Source of the DNA: an uncultured Erysipelotrichaceae bacterium
Lineage (GTDB): Bacteria; Bacillota_I; Bacilli_A; Erysipelotrichales; Erysipelotrichaceae
DNA: 9,194 nt
Assembly (NCBI GenBank): GCA_944326175.1
Contig: CALVCY010000132.1
Span: 1 to 9,194 of the forward strand
Direction of reading: 5' to 3'
The position numbers and the translations under genes were made by a program. The notes below the pieces were generated by a model. The model was given only the letters and a program-made list of their open reading frames with translations. It was not told where the DNA came from and made no database searches. Below, one piece after another: positions 1-6,690 of this stretch. The first letter of the stretch is position 1; each line of letters begins with the position of its first letter.

Positions 1-1
1 C

Positions 2-250
2 AGTTATGAAGATTTTCATCGTGCAGTGGAAACATTGGACGCATTCATGGCCGCACGTGGTAAAAGCGTACGTCTTCAGCTTCAAGGAAAATTGGGTGGG
101 ACACTGGCTTTACGGGATGAATTATGGTCCAACCATATCGATTGCAGTACGATCCATTTGCAAGATTTGGGTGATTTTGACGATTTGCGAAATGCGTATG
201 ATTCGCATCAAGCAGTAATGGAAGTATTGATGCAAACCGATCAACAGTGA
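2..250 (+). CDS. C-terminal fragment of an unidentified protein (5' end outside window)
   Basis: An open frame runs from the left edge to a TGA at 248-250 and gives the last 82 or so residues of a protein. It reads through base 2 without a stop, so the gene begins upstream. A GTG at 26 is in frame but has no ribosome binding site and is probably internal. The visible part is soluble, with no membrane segment: a basic strand-like piece (KSVRLQLQGKL), then an acidic helical tail (DFDDLRNAYDSHQ) ending MQTDQQ. I do not recognise the family. The pattern of a hydrophobic strand ending in G followed by a helix loosely recalls the C-terminal domain of SbcD/Mre11-type exonucleases, but this is only a guess. 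The gene converges on rnj and shares its terminator. Confidence 0.7.
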   Translation, partial: SYEDFHRAVETLDAFMAARGKSVRLQLQGKLGGTLALRDELWSNHIDCSTIHLQDLGDFDDLRNAYDSHQAVMEVLMQTDQQ

Positions 251-276
251 ATCATCAAATCAAAGAGATGAATGCA

Positions 277-310
277 AAAAATAAGGATACGCGCCGGTAT
301 CCTTATTTTT
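277..310. terminator. bidirectional intrinsic terminator between convergent genes
   Basis: A perfect 14-bp stem (277-290 pairing with 297-310) surrounds the six-base loop GCGCCG. The outer part of the stem is A-rich on the left and T-rich on the right, so transcripts from either strand end in a U-tract directly after the GGATAC/GTATCC core. It lies 26 bases after the stop of the upstream plus-strand gene and 21 bases beyond the minus-strand stop of rnj. It can therefore serve both convergent genes. Confidence 0.88.
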
Positions 311-331
311 ATGCTTTTGAATGAAAAATCA

Positions 332-2177
332 TTACTCAGCAGCCTGCGCTTCGTGCGCTTTGCGGCGTGCTTCCTGTTTTTTCTGCATTTCAGCAATGGC
401 ATCCACATGATTGAGAATGACCGGGATGACGATCGGATTGCGGTTGGTTTTCTTGAACAAGAAGGGTTCTAATGAAGTGCGGATCGTGTTTTTGATATCG
501 TTGAAGGTGATACGCTGGCTCATCTTGGCTTTTAATGCACTCAATACCACATGTTCTGCTTCCTTGAGCAATGTCTGGCTTTCTTTGATGAATACTAATC
601 CTCTGGAAACGATATTGGGACGACTGATGATGGTGTTGGTTCTGGAGTCGATACCGACCACGACCGCCACTAAACCATTATCCGCTAGCAGCTGTCGATC
701 TTTGATCACCGAGGTGTTCAATCCAGAGATGTCAGTACCATCGATGTAGATATCATCAGTGTGCACTTTTTCGCCATTCATGAAGACTTGATGATCTCTG
801 AGTATCAACACGTCCCCGTTATTGCAGATGAAGCAATGATCTTCGGGGATCCCGACTTCCACAGCGGAAGCCATGTGTTTTTTAAGCATCTTGTATTCGC
901 CATGCATGGGCATGAAGTAATGAGGTTTGACCAATTGTAGCAATAGTTTTTGCTCCGCTTCCGATGCGTGACCAGTGGTGTGCAGACTGAGTTGGGGTGA
1001 ATTGTAGATCACGGTCGCACCCACTCGGGTCAATGCATTGATCAATGCATTGACACTTTGGGTGTTGCCCGGGATCGGATTACTGGAGAATACTACGGTA
1101 TCACCAGGGATGATTTTGATGTATTTATGAGTACCATTGGCAATGCGGTTCAACGCTGCTAATGATTCACCCTGACTGCCAGTACAGACGATACAGATCT
1201 TGTCATTGGGGACCCATGGCAGATCTTCACCAGAGAGGAAATCATCATCTTTAAGGTGGATCGTTCCCATCTTGCGGCCGATATCGACCACATTTTCCAT
1301 GGATCGGCCAAATACAGCCACCTTACGACCATGTTTGATGGCTGCATCCAAAATCTGGGATAAGCGTATCACATTGGAAGCAAAGGTGGATACGATCAAT
1401 CGACCCGGTGTCTTTTTCATCAATTCCATCACGTTGTTGGCCACTTTCTTTTCCGAAACGGAAAAGCCTTCCACGAATGAATTGGTGGAATCACTCATCA
1501 AAAGATCCACTTGGCTGGCACCAGAAAACGCCAGTTTCTGATAATCGGCATTTTGACCGATCGGGGTCAAATCGAACTTAAAGTCACCGGTGGTGATGAT
1601 ACGACCATTGGGCGTGGTGATGATGGCACCATAACTGCCTGGAATGGAGTGGATCATGCTAAAAAAACCAACAGTAAAATATTTGGTCTTTAATGAACTG
1701 TTACCGTCGATGGGCACATAGGTGACATTGGTCGTGATCTTGCGATCATCCAGTTTCCGTTTGATCATTTCAATGGAAAACGGTGATCCGTAGATGATCG
1801 GCACATCGACATATTGCATCAAAAATGGGGATACCGCCGATATGATCTTCATGAGCATGGGTGATGATCAATGCTTTGAATTTTTCACGATTTTGCACTA
1901 GATAGGAATAATCTGGAACGACATAATCCACGCCTAATAATTCATCTTCGGGAAACAAGACACCGCTATCGACCACGATGATCTCATCTTCATGTTCGAA
2001 GCAATACATGTTCTTGCCGACTTCGTTCATTCCGCCAAGTGCAAAAATCTTCGTGTCGGAAGGAAGAGAGTGGACGAAACGTTGGGGAGTGGTTTGACCA
2101 CTTTCCACATTGGTTTGAATTTTACGTGGTCTACCACGCTTTTTGATGGGTGTATCTGAGGTTGTTGATGTTTTCAT
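332..2177 (-). pseudogene. rnj: ribonuclease J, reading frame broken by a single-base shift
   Basis: RNase J is a metallo-beta-lactamase/beta-CASP endo- and 5'-3' exoribonuclease central to mRNA decay and rRNA maturation in Bacillota. The first frame (from ATG 2177) holds FALGGMNEVGKN, the VVDSG strand and the zinc motif THAHEDH (residues 106-112), then runs out of register after GGIP (117). The second frame resumes at FLMQYVDVPIIYGSP and continues to a TAA at 332. It holds the SMIH histidine, TGDFKFD, SDSTN, TTGHAS and PMHGEYK motifs. Joined, the product is about 614 aa. Spacings of H109-H176-D198-H425 closely match those I recall for B. subtilis RNase J1 (H76-H144-D166-H390), so nothing but frame is lost. 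The start has a TAAGGAG site that overlaps the def stop. The N-terminus is about 33 residues longer than RNase J1 and basic (KKRGRPRK). Family identity is near certain; whether the gene is truly broken is unknown. Confidence 0.93.
1821..1830 (-). other. rnj: frameshift site within rnj
   Basis: On the coding strand this reads CCCC-A-TTTTT. Upstream, the frame is ATC CCC ATT TTT; downstream, it is CCA TTT TTG ATG. Removing one C gives GGIPFLMQYVDVPIIYG and removing one T gives GGIPILMQ. Both restore a normal RNase J sequence with no other change. A +1 ribosomal slip on the CCC proline codon would give the same FLMQ product as the one-C loss. The shift therefore lies within these ten bases. Confidence 0.85.
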
Positions 2178-2181
2178 GGTT

Positions 2182-2187
2182 CTCCTT
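2182..2187 (-). promoter_or_regulatory. ribosome binding site of rnj, overlapping the def stop
   Basis: On the minus strand AAGGAG is followed by AACC and the ATG at 2177. It overlaps the TAA stop of def (TAAGGAG), so translation of rnj is probably coupled to def. The def start has nearly the same leader, AAGGTGAACC before its ATG. The four-base spacing is short but occurs in both genes. Confidence 0.75.
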
Positions 2188-2761
2188 AGCTAATGCAAAT
2201 GGCATTTTCATCGACTGCCATCGGGTCGGTTGGATCAATGTGGTCGTAAAACAGCACACCGTTGAAATGGTCTAATTCATGTTGGATGCAGATCGCCAAA
2301 TATCCACTGGCTTTATAATCGACCCATTGACCGTTGGTCAGATCATAGGCATGGACGGTGATGCGCATGGCCCGCTGGATATGGCCGGGATGTTCATCCG
2401 GCACGGATAGACATCCTTCGCCCATATCCAGATAGGCCTTTTGAACGGAACGTTTGATGATTTTGGCATTGGCCCATAATAATTCCACCACATCGGTTGG
2501 TTGACCATTTTCATCTTCTTCCATCACGATGCGGATCGCTGTGATTTTTTTTGGAATGCCAACTTGAATGGCAGAAATACCCACAGCCGGTCTTAGATTT
2601 TTCTCTTGCGCTAATTTGGGATCGATGGATTCTTTGACGTACGTCATCATGGTCTTTGCCAGTTCCAAATCATCTTTGCTAGCGGGCAAAGGGATATCAG
2701 CGCTTTTGGTGCGCAACAGGGGATTATCATCTTTGATAATGGTATCGTTATTGATCAACAT
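2186..2761 (-). CDS. def: peptide deformylase, type 2
   Basis: This enzyme removes the formyl group from the N-terminal methionine of new proteins at the ribosome and uses a bound divalent metal. The 191-aa product carries all three family motifs: GISAIQ (61-66, a variant of GxGxAAxQ), EGCLSVP (115-121, metal ligand Cys117) and HELDH (161-165, two histidine ligands and the catalytic Glu162). The length and the extra residues between the first two motifs fit the longer type-2 deformylases of Gram-positive bacteria. The ATG at 2761 follows an AAGGTG site. Only 8 bases separate its stop from the rnj start, so the two genes form an operon. This is consistent with the rnjA-def neighbourhood known in Bacillus. 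The frame is intact, and no defect is visible. Confidence 0.96.
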   Translation of the reverse strand: MLINNDTIIKDDNPLLRTKSADIPLPASKDDLELAKTMMTYVKESIDPKLAQEKNLRPAVGISAIQVGIPKKITAIRIVMEEDENGQPTDVVELLWANAKIIKRSVQKAYLDMGEGCLSVPDEHPGHIQRAMRITVHAYDLTNGQWVDYKASGYLAICIQHELDHFNGVLFYDHIDPTDPMAVDENAICIS

Positions 2762-2863
2762 GGTTCACCTTATGATTTAAAATAAACAAAAGTGGAAAAT
2801 ATTGCATGGTTTAACCATCAATATCGTGTGAGTATTCAAAGTGGTCATAATGCAACGGACTTC

Positions 2864-2922
2864 TTTGTCATCAGTCATCCACTTGCTTTAGTTTAGCGTA
2901 TCTTGACTGGTTTTGTCATCAG
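2864..2922. repeat. 11-bp direct repeat in the divergent intergenic region
   Basis: TTTGTCATCAG occurs perfectly at 2864-2874 and again at 2912-2922, 48 bases start to start. The first copy is followed by another GTCATC-like piece (AGTCATCC). The repeats lie between the divergent def and ftsW starts, where regulator sites are expected, but no known operator was recognised. Chance is possible. Confidence 0.4.
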
Positions 2923-2952
2923 ATTTCATGGTGAAAACCAAGGAATTTAAGA

Positions 2953-2988
2953 GTTCAGCCATCCGTAAGCGCTTACGGATGGCTGAAC
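2953..2988. repeat. perfect 36-bp palindrome upstream of ftsW
   Basis: The left arm GTTCAGCCATCCGTAAGC is followed immediately by its exact reverse complement; the centre is at 2970/2971 and there are no mismatches. As RNA it would fold into a 16-bp stem with a GCGC tetraloop. No run of T follows on the plus strand (next bases CATCCC), and only a weak TCTTAAATT follows on the minus strand, so a terminator is a poor fit. It lies 65 bases before the ftsW ATG and 191 bases from def. It could be an operator, a 5'-leader hairpin or one copy of a dispersed palindromic repeat. Confidence 0.9.
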
Positions 2989-3035
2989 CATCCCATACCT
3001 TCACATAAACCCTGCAAAGTGCTTTGGTCAAACCA

Positions 3036-3044
3036 TGCTAAAAT
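3036..3044 (+). promoter_or_regulatory. possible extended -10 promoter of the ftsW operon
   Basis: TGCTAAAAT matches the extended -10 form TGnTAnAAT. No good -35 hexamer sits 16-18 bases upstream. Transcription would start near 3051, only a few bases before the ATG at 3054, so the message would be leaderless or nearly so. That agrees with the absence of any ribosome binding site before either candidate start. The call is tentative. Confidence 0.35.
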
Positions 3045-3053
3045 AAATCCGTT

Positions 3054-4265
3054 ATGACAGTAACATCCATGAATCAAGAGACAACCACGCGTCGACGGGT
3101 GACTTCCTATAAATCCAAACCGATCTTTTTTTCTATTTTGGCTTTAGCTTTTTATGGTTGTGTGATGATCACCTCCGCTACTATGGGGATCGAAGCCGGT
3201 GATTATTCCGCGTTGATTTCAACCATTGCTAAACAGATATTATTTGTTGGGGCAGGGGCGATCGCTATGCATGTGGCCACGACAAGATTTCGTTTGAAGT
3301 TACTGACCAGTAATGGTTTTTTGAATGTATTGGTGGTTGGAACCGGGATCGCGTTGGTCATGCCATTGGCTTTTCCGGCTGTCAGTGGGGCGCATGCATG
3401 GATCCAATTGGGTCCGTTGGGTTCATTGCAACCATCCGAATTTGCAAAAGTATCGTTGATCTTGGTCATTGCGGCTTATCTTGGTGATCAAAGCAGTGCA
3501 TCCTTCAAGCAATATAAACATTGCTACAGTGTTGCCCTTGGTTTTTCCATCATGTTCGTTGCGATCGTTGTCGTGGTGCAAGGGGACTTTGGTTCAGGCA
3601 TGGTCATGGCCATGATCTTGTTCGTTTGCCTTTTAGTTCCCCAATCCCCACGGATCGAACATGTCCATCGACTTCAAAAAAGACTATTCCTTTTTGGTGT
3701 GATCGTCGTCTTGGTGATCTTGATCTCTCCCTTTGGTGAAACCATCGTGGATATGATCCCATTGCTCAAAGATTATCAAAAAGCGCGCATCTTTTCTGCG
3801 CGTGATCCCTTTGTCGATCAATACAATACGGGTTATCAGTTGATCAATGGATTGGTCGCGTTCGCGTCTGGCGGACTTACTGGTGTCGGATTTGGCAATT
3901 CCGTGCGTAAATTCATGAATTTCCCAGCCGCGAATACCGACTATATCCTTTCCATTATCGTTGAAGAACTCGGGTTTCTCGGCTTTTTGGGCGTATTGAT
4001 TCCCTATGGGGTGATCTTGTACCAGTTATTTTATTACGCATTCAAGATGAAAAGTGAAAAGGGAAGGATCATATTGGTTGGTGTCGCCACTTATCTGGTG
4101 GTCCATTTTCTGTTTAATGTCGGTGGGGAGACCGGTTTGATCCCGTTGACCGGTGTGCCATTATTGATGCTTTCGCAAGGGGGTTCTTCCGCGGCGGCGA
4201 CGATGTTGGCCATCGGGGTGGCTCAGGCGGTGATCTGTCGGTATAATATGGGGGAGATCCATTAG
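3054..4265 (+). CDS. ftsW: SEDS-family peptidoglycan glycosyltransferase, probably FtsW
   Basis: FtsW is a multi-pass membrane enzyme that polymerises lipid II at the division septum, paired with a class B penicillin-binding protein. The 403-aa product has a short basic cytoplasmic N-terminus (TTRRR) and about ten hydrophobic segments, the first near residues 22-45. Family motifs are PSEFAK (127-132), QGDFGSG, the extracellular loop DPFVDQYNTGYQ with the probable catalytic Asp255, then SGGLTGVGFGNS, EELGFLG and a C-terminal GGSS (376-379). FtsW is preferred over RodA because the gene leads an operon with murL and murD and because of the GVGFGNS-type loop, but RodA cannot be excluded. ATG 3054 gives the full frame, which opens at the TAA at 3039. 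ATG 3069 is an alternative. Neither has a ribosome binding site. The stop lies one base before rsmD. Confidence 0.88.
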   Translation: MTVTSMNQETTTRRRVTSYKSKPIFFSILALAFYGCVMITSATMGIEAGDYSALISTIAKQILFVGAGAIAMHVATTRFRLKLLTSNGFLNVLVVGTGIALVMPLAFPAVSGAHAWIQLGPLGSLQPSEFAKVSLILVIAAYLGDQSSASFKQYKHCYSVALGFSIMFVAIVVVVQGDFGSGMVMAMILFVCLLVPQSPRIEHVHRLQKRLFLFGVIVVLVILISPFGETIVDMIPLLKDYQKARIFSARDPFVDQYNTGYQLINGLVAFASGGLTGVGFGNSVRKFMNFPAANTDYILSIIVEELGFLGFLGVLIPYGVILYQLFYYAFKMKSEKGRIILVGVATYLVVHFLFNVGGETGLIPLTGVPLLMLSQGGSSAAATMLAIGVAQAVICRYNMGEIH

Positions 4266-4266
4266 T

Positions 4267-4818
4267 ATGCGTATTATTGCTGGTAAATACCGTTCACGGA
4301 TATTGAACACTTTGGATGGTCAAACCACCCGACCGACGGCAGATAAGATCAAAGAAAGTTTATTCAATATGATCGGGCCATACTTCGATGGTGGGACCAT
4401 GTTGGATTGTTGCGCCGGGTGCGGCGCGATCGGGTTGGAATGTCTATCCCGTGGTTTTGACCATGCGGTATTCGTGGATCAAAACAAACGCGCACTTCAA
4501 GTGATCCGATCCAATATCGAGCTGTTGAAAGTAAATGGTCAAACCACATTGATCAATGATGATGTGGTGAATTATTTGGAACAATGCGATCGTTCATTTG
4601 ATCTGATCTATGTGGATCCACCGTATGATCAGCATAAACTTTATGATGCGATCATGGAAAAAGTATCGATCCATCATCGTTTAACGGAAAATGGATCGTT
4701 GATCGTGGAAACCGATATCACTCATCTTTTGCCAGAAACCATGGAGCATCTGGTGTTGACCAAGAAAAAAGACTATCGTCGCACCAGTTTATATTTTTAT
4801 CGATTCAAAGGGGAATAA
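4267..4818 (+). CDS. rsmD: 16S rRNA (guanine966-N2)-methyltransferase RsmD
   Basis: RsmD methylates the N2 of G966 in helix 31 of 16S rRNA, using S-adenosylmethionine and small-subunit assembly intermediates. The 183-aa product begins with the typical MRIIAGKYR and TRPTADKIKESLFN block. The cofactor-binding motif is LDCCAGCGAIGLE (residues 46-58, usually LDLFAGSGALGLE), followed by the SRG turn and the catalytic DPPY (117-120). The length is standard. The ATG follows a GGGGAG site with 10-base spacing and lies one base after the ftsW stop, so it is co-transcribed. The rsmD-coaD pair is common in Bacillota, which supports both names. The two cysteines in the cofactor loop (CCAGC) are slightly unusual but do not remove the glycines needed. 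Confidence 0.95.
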   Translation: MRIIAGKYRSRILNTLDGQTTRPTADKIKESLFNMIGPYFDGGTMLDCCAGCGAIGLECLSRGFDHAVFVDQNKRALQVIRSNIELLKVNGQTTLINDDVVNYLEQCDRSFDLIYVDPPYDQHKLYDAIMEKVSIHHRLTENGSLIVETDITHLLPETMEHLVLTKKKDYRRTSLYFYRFKGE

Positions 4819-4822
4819 GCCT

Positions 4823-5317
4823 ATGACAGTTGCACTTTATGCTGGAAGTTTCGATCCCATCACCAAAGGACATGTGGATATCATCGAACGCGCTGCTCGT
4901 CAGTTTGATCGCTTGATCGTCGCCATCATGGAAAATCCACAAAAGCATTATTTTTTTGATGTTGACCAACGCAAAGCGATGATCGAAGACAGTATCCGTG
5001 GTTTGACCAATGTATCTGTGATGATCGGCTCTGGATTGACCGTGGAATTTGCCAAAGCCAATGGGGCAGGGGTATTGATCCGTGGGATCCGTGCGGTATC
5101 CGACTATGAATACGAAATGCAGCAGGCGATCGCCAATCAAAGCTTGGATGAAACCATCGAAACGTTTTTTCTGATCTCTAGACCACAGTATTCATTCCTT
5201 TCATCTTCCATTGCCAAACAGATTGCCTATTATGGTGGGGATGTATCCAATCTGATCCCTGAAGCGATCGTGGATCGCTTCAAGGATCGCATCAAAAGAC
5301 ACAAGGAGGGCAAGTGA
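4823..5317 (+). CDS. coaD: phosphopantetheine adenylyltransferase
   Basis: CoaD transfers AMP from ATP to 4'-phosphopantetheine to make dephospho-CoA, the penultimate step of coenzyme A synthesis. The 164-aa product shows the nucleotidyltransferase signature YAGSFDPITKGH (6-17) with the T/HxGH motif, the substrate-binding RGIR (87-90) followed by SDYEYEMQ, and the ATP-binding LSSSIAKQ (126-133). Its length is typical. ATG 4823 lies four bases after the rsmD stop; an AAAGGGG site inside the rsmD end precedes it with suitable spacing. Its TGA overlaps the next ATG (TGATG), coupling it to the murL-like gene. The frame is intact. Confidence 0.97.
   Translation: MTVALYAGSFDPITKGHVDIIERAARQFDRLIVAIMENPQKHYFFDVDQRKAMIEDSIRGLTNVSVMIGSGLTVEFAKANGAGVLIRGIRAVSDYEYEMQQAIANQSLDETIETFFLISRPQYSFLSSSIAKQIAYYGGDVSNLIPEAIVDRFKDRIKRHKEGK
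5304..5309 (+). promoter_or_regulatory. ribosome binding site that sets the murL start
   Basis: AGGAGG stands 7 bases before ATG 5317 and only 4 before the in-frame GTG 5314. The ATG is therefore preferred. It overlaps the coaD stop by one base (TGATG), an arrangement typical of translational coupling. Confidence 0.8.
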
Positions 5318-6690
5318 TGGAAAGACAAAAAGATTTTGAAGTGTATCGAAACCAACATCGTTTCTTTTCATACGATGGTTATACCATGGAAAAAAGTGAT
5401 GATCGATTGATCATCACCTATGGTTTTACCATTGATCATCTATCCAGTTTTCATCCCCAATGGACCATTCCTTTACATGGTTTAACCATCGATACCCATG
5501 ATCCTTTGTTGAATCGGATGGTGTTTGCCCTTGGCATGGTGGAAGCCATTTCCTATTGGAAGATCACCTGTTCTCCCCAATGGTTGGTCAAATGCGGAGC
5601 ATTGGATCATCAAGCCGTAAAGTGGTTCAAAAAACTGGCATATTACGGATTGGGTGAATTCTTTTATGTCAATGGGATCCAAACATCCTTTGATGATTTT
5701 GTGACCATCATCTGCGAAAATACCGTGATGTCCCATTATCAAGATACTCAGGACTATCAGGGTGTGATGGTCCCTCTTGGTGGTGGCAAGGATAGCTATG
5801 TTTCTGCCCATATCATCAAACAATATCACGATATCTATGGTTATATCATCAATGATGTCCCATCGGCATTGCATGCTAAAGATGTCTTGAAACTGGATGA
5901 TGATCATACTATCCATGTCCATCGCTCTTTGGATCCTACCATGTTGCAACTGAATCAAAAAGGATACCTCAATGGGCATACTCCATTCAGCGCTTTGGTG
6001 GCATTTTCCAGTGTATTGTGTGGTTATATCCACCATATCCCTTATATTGCATTAAGCAATGAATCCAGTGCCAATGAAAGCACCATCAAGGATGAAAAGA
6101 TCAATCACCAATATTCCAAAAGCCTTGAATTCGAATCGGATTTCCAATGGTTCAACCATACCTATTTATCGTCAAAGATCCATTATTTTTCCTTTTTACG
6201 TCCACTCAATGAATTGCAGATCAGCGCATTGTTTACCCACTTCAACGATTATCTGTTTGATTTTCGAAGTTGTAATGTGGGAAGTAAACAAGGAAAATGG
6301 TGCGGCCATTGTGCCAAGTGTTGCTTTGTGGCCATCATGTTGAGTGCATTTGTCGATGATGCGACCATCACGAAGATCTTTGACCATGATATGCTCAATG
6401 ATCCAACCCTTTGGCCATTGTATCGTCAATTATCGGGTCTGGATGAAAACAAACCCTTTGAATGCGTGGGTACACGCAAAGAAGTGGTCGCCGCCATCAC
6501 CTTAGCGATCCAAAAGCGTGGTTTAGACCATCTACCCATTGTATTGAACCAATTTGCTAAGATGGTCTTACCATTACAACAGGCAGATCAACTCTTGCAT
6601 CAGAATGGTGAAGACCACCATGTTCCTGATCATTTTTATCACCAACTCGAAACTGCCATGAAGGAGGCACATTTATGGACCAACGATTGA
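5317..6690 (+). CDS. murL: MurL-like UDP-N-acetylmuramoyl-L-alanyl-L-glutamate epimerase
   Basis: The product (457 aa) resembles MurL, which inverts the terminal L-Glu of UDP-MurNAc-L-Ala-L-Glu to D-Glu with ATP and Mg2+, replacing the supply of free D-Glu from glutamate racemase. Visible are a PP-loop GGGKDS (155-160) after a hydrophobic strand, NESSANE (248-254), NHQYSKSLEFE (263-273), and a cysteine cluster WCGHCAKCC (328-336) with Cys319 upstream, followed by ECVGT. I recall these blocks as typical of the MurL family; the PP-loop and CxxC pattern are also shared with QueC/ThiI-like enzymes. The first 140 residues lack a motif I know. No signal peptide or membrane segment was seen, so it is cytoplasmic. 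The start is set by a strong AGGAGG. The gene overlaps murD by 16 bases, which is the strongest functional context: in Xanthomonas MurL works with MurD2. Function is inferred and not proven from sequence alone. Confidence 0.85.
   Translation: MERQKDFEVYRNQHRFFSYDGYTMEKSDDRLIITYGFTIDHLSSFHPQWTIPLHGLTIDTHDPLLNRMVFALGMVEAISYWKITCSPQWLVKCGALDHQAVKWFKKLAYYGLGEFFYVNGIQTSFDDFVTIICENTVMSHYQDTQDYQGVMVPLGGGKDSYVSAHIIKQYHDIYGYIINDVPSALHAKDVLKLDDDHTIHVHRSLDPTMLQLNQKGYLNGHTPFSALVAFSSVLCGYIHHIPYIALSNESSANESTIKDEKINHQYSKSLEFESDFQWFNHTYLSSKIHYFSFLRPLNELQISALFTHFNDYLFDFRSCNVGSKQGKWCGHCAKCCFVAIMLSAFVDDATITKIFDHDMLNDPTLWPLYRQLSGLDENKPFECVGTRKEVVAAITLAIQKRGLDHLPIVLNQFAKMVLPLQQADQLLHQNGEDHHVPDHFYHQLETAMKEAHLWTND
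6662..6667 (+). promoter_or_regulatory. ribosome binding site of murD inside the murL end
   Basis: AGGAGG lies within the last codons of murL, 7 bases before ATG 6675. It supports a start that overlaps murL by 16 bases. Confidence 0.8.

Noticed and set aside
332..2177. Two separate proteins, with the downstream part starting at ATG 1858
   Set aside because: The downstream ATG has no good ribosome binding site, its first residues are out-of-frame reading of the THAHEDHIGG segment, and the two parts join into one RNase J with correct motif spacing.
2903..2931. TTGACT as a -35 box for a plus-strand promoter
   Set aside because: No acceptable -10 hexamer lies 16-18 bases downstream; the sequence there is TCATGG.
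2953..2988. The palindrome as an intrinsic terminator
   Set aside because: It has no T-run on the plus strand and only a weak TCTTAAATT on the minus strand, and it points away from both flanking genes, whose starts, not ends, face it.
5472..6039. Long open frame on the minus strand inside murL
   Set aside because: Its product is rich in Ile, His, Asp and Met in a repetitive way expected from the antisense of GATC- and ATC-rich coding DNA. It has no recognisable domain and lies fully inside a well-supported gene.
5317..6690. QueC/ExsB, ThiI or asparagine-synthase-like function for the PP-loop protein
   Set aside because: The PP-loop and cysteine cluster are shared, but the NESSANE, NHQYSKS and ECVGT blocks, the 457-aa length and the overlap with murD fit MurL better.
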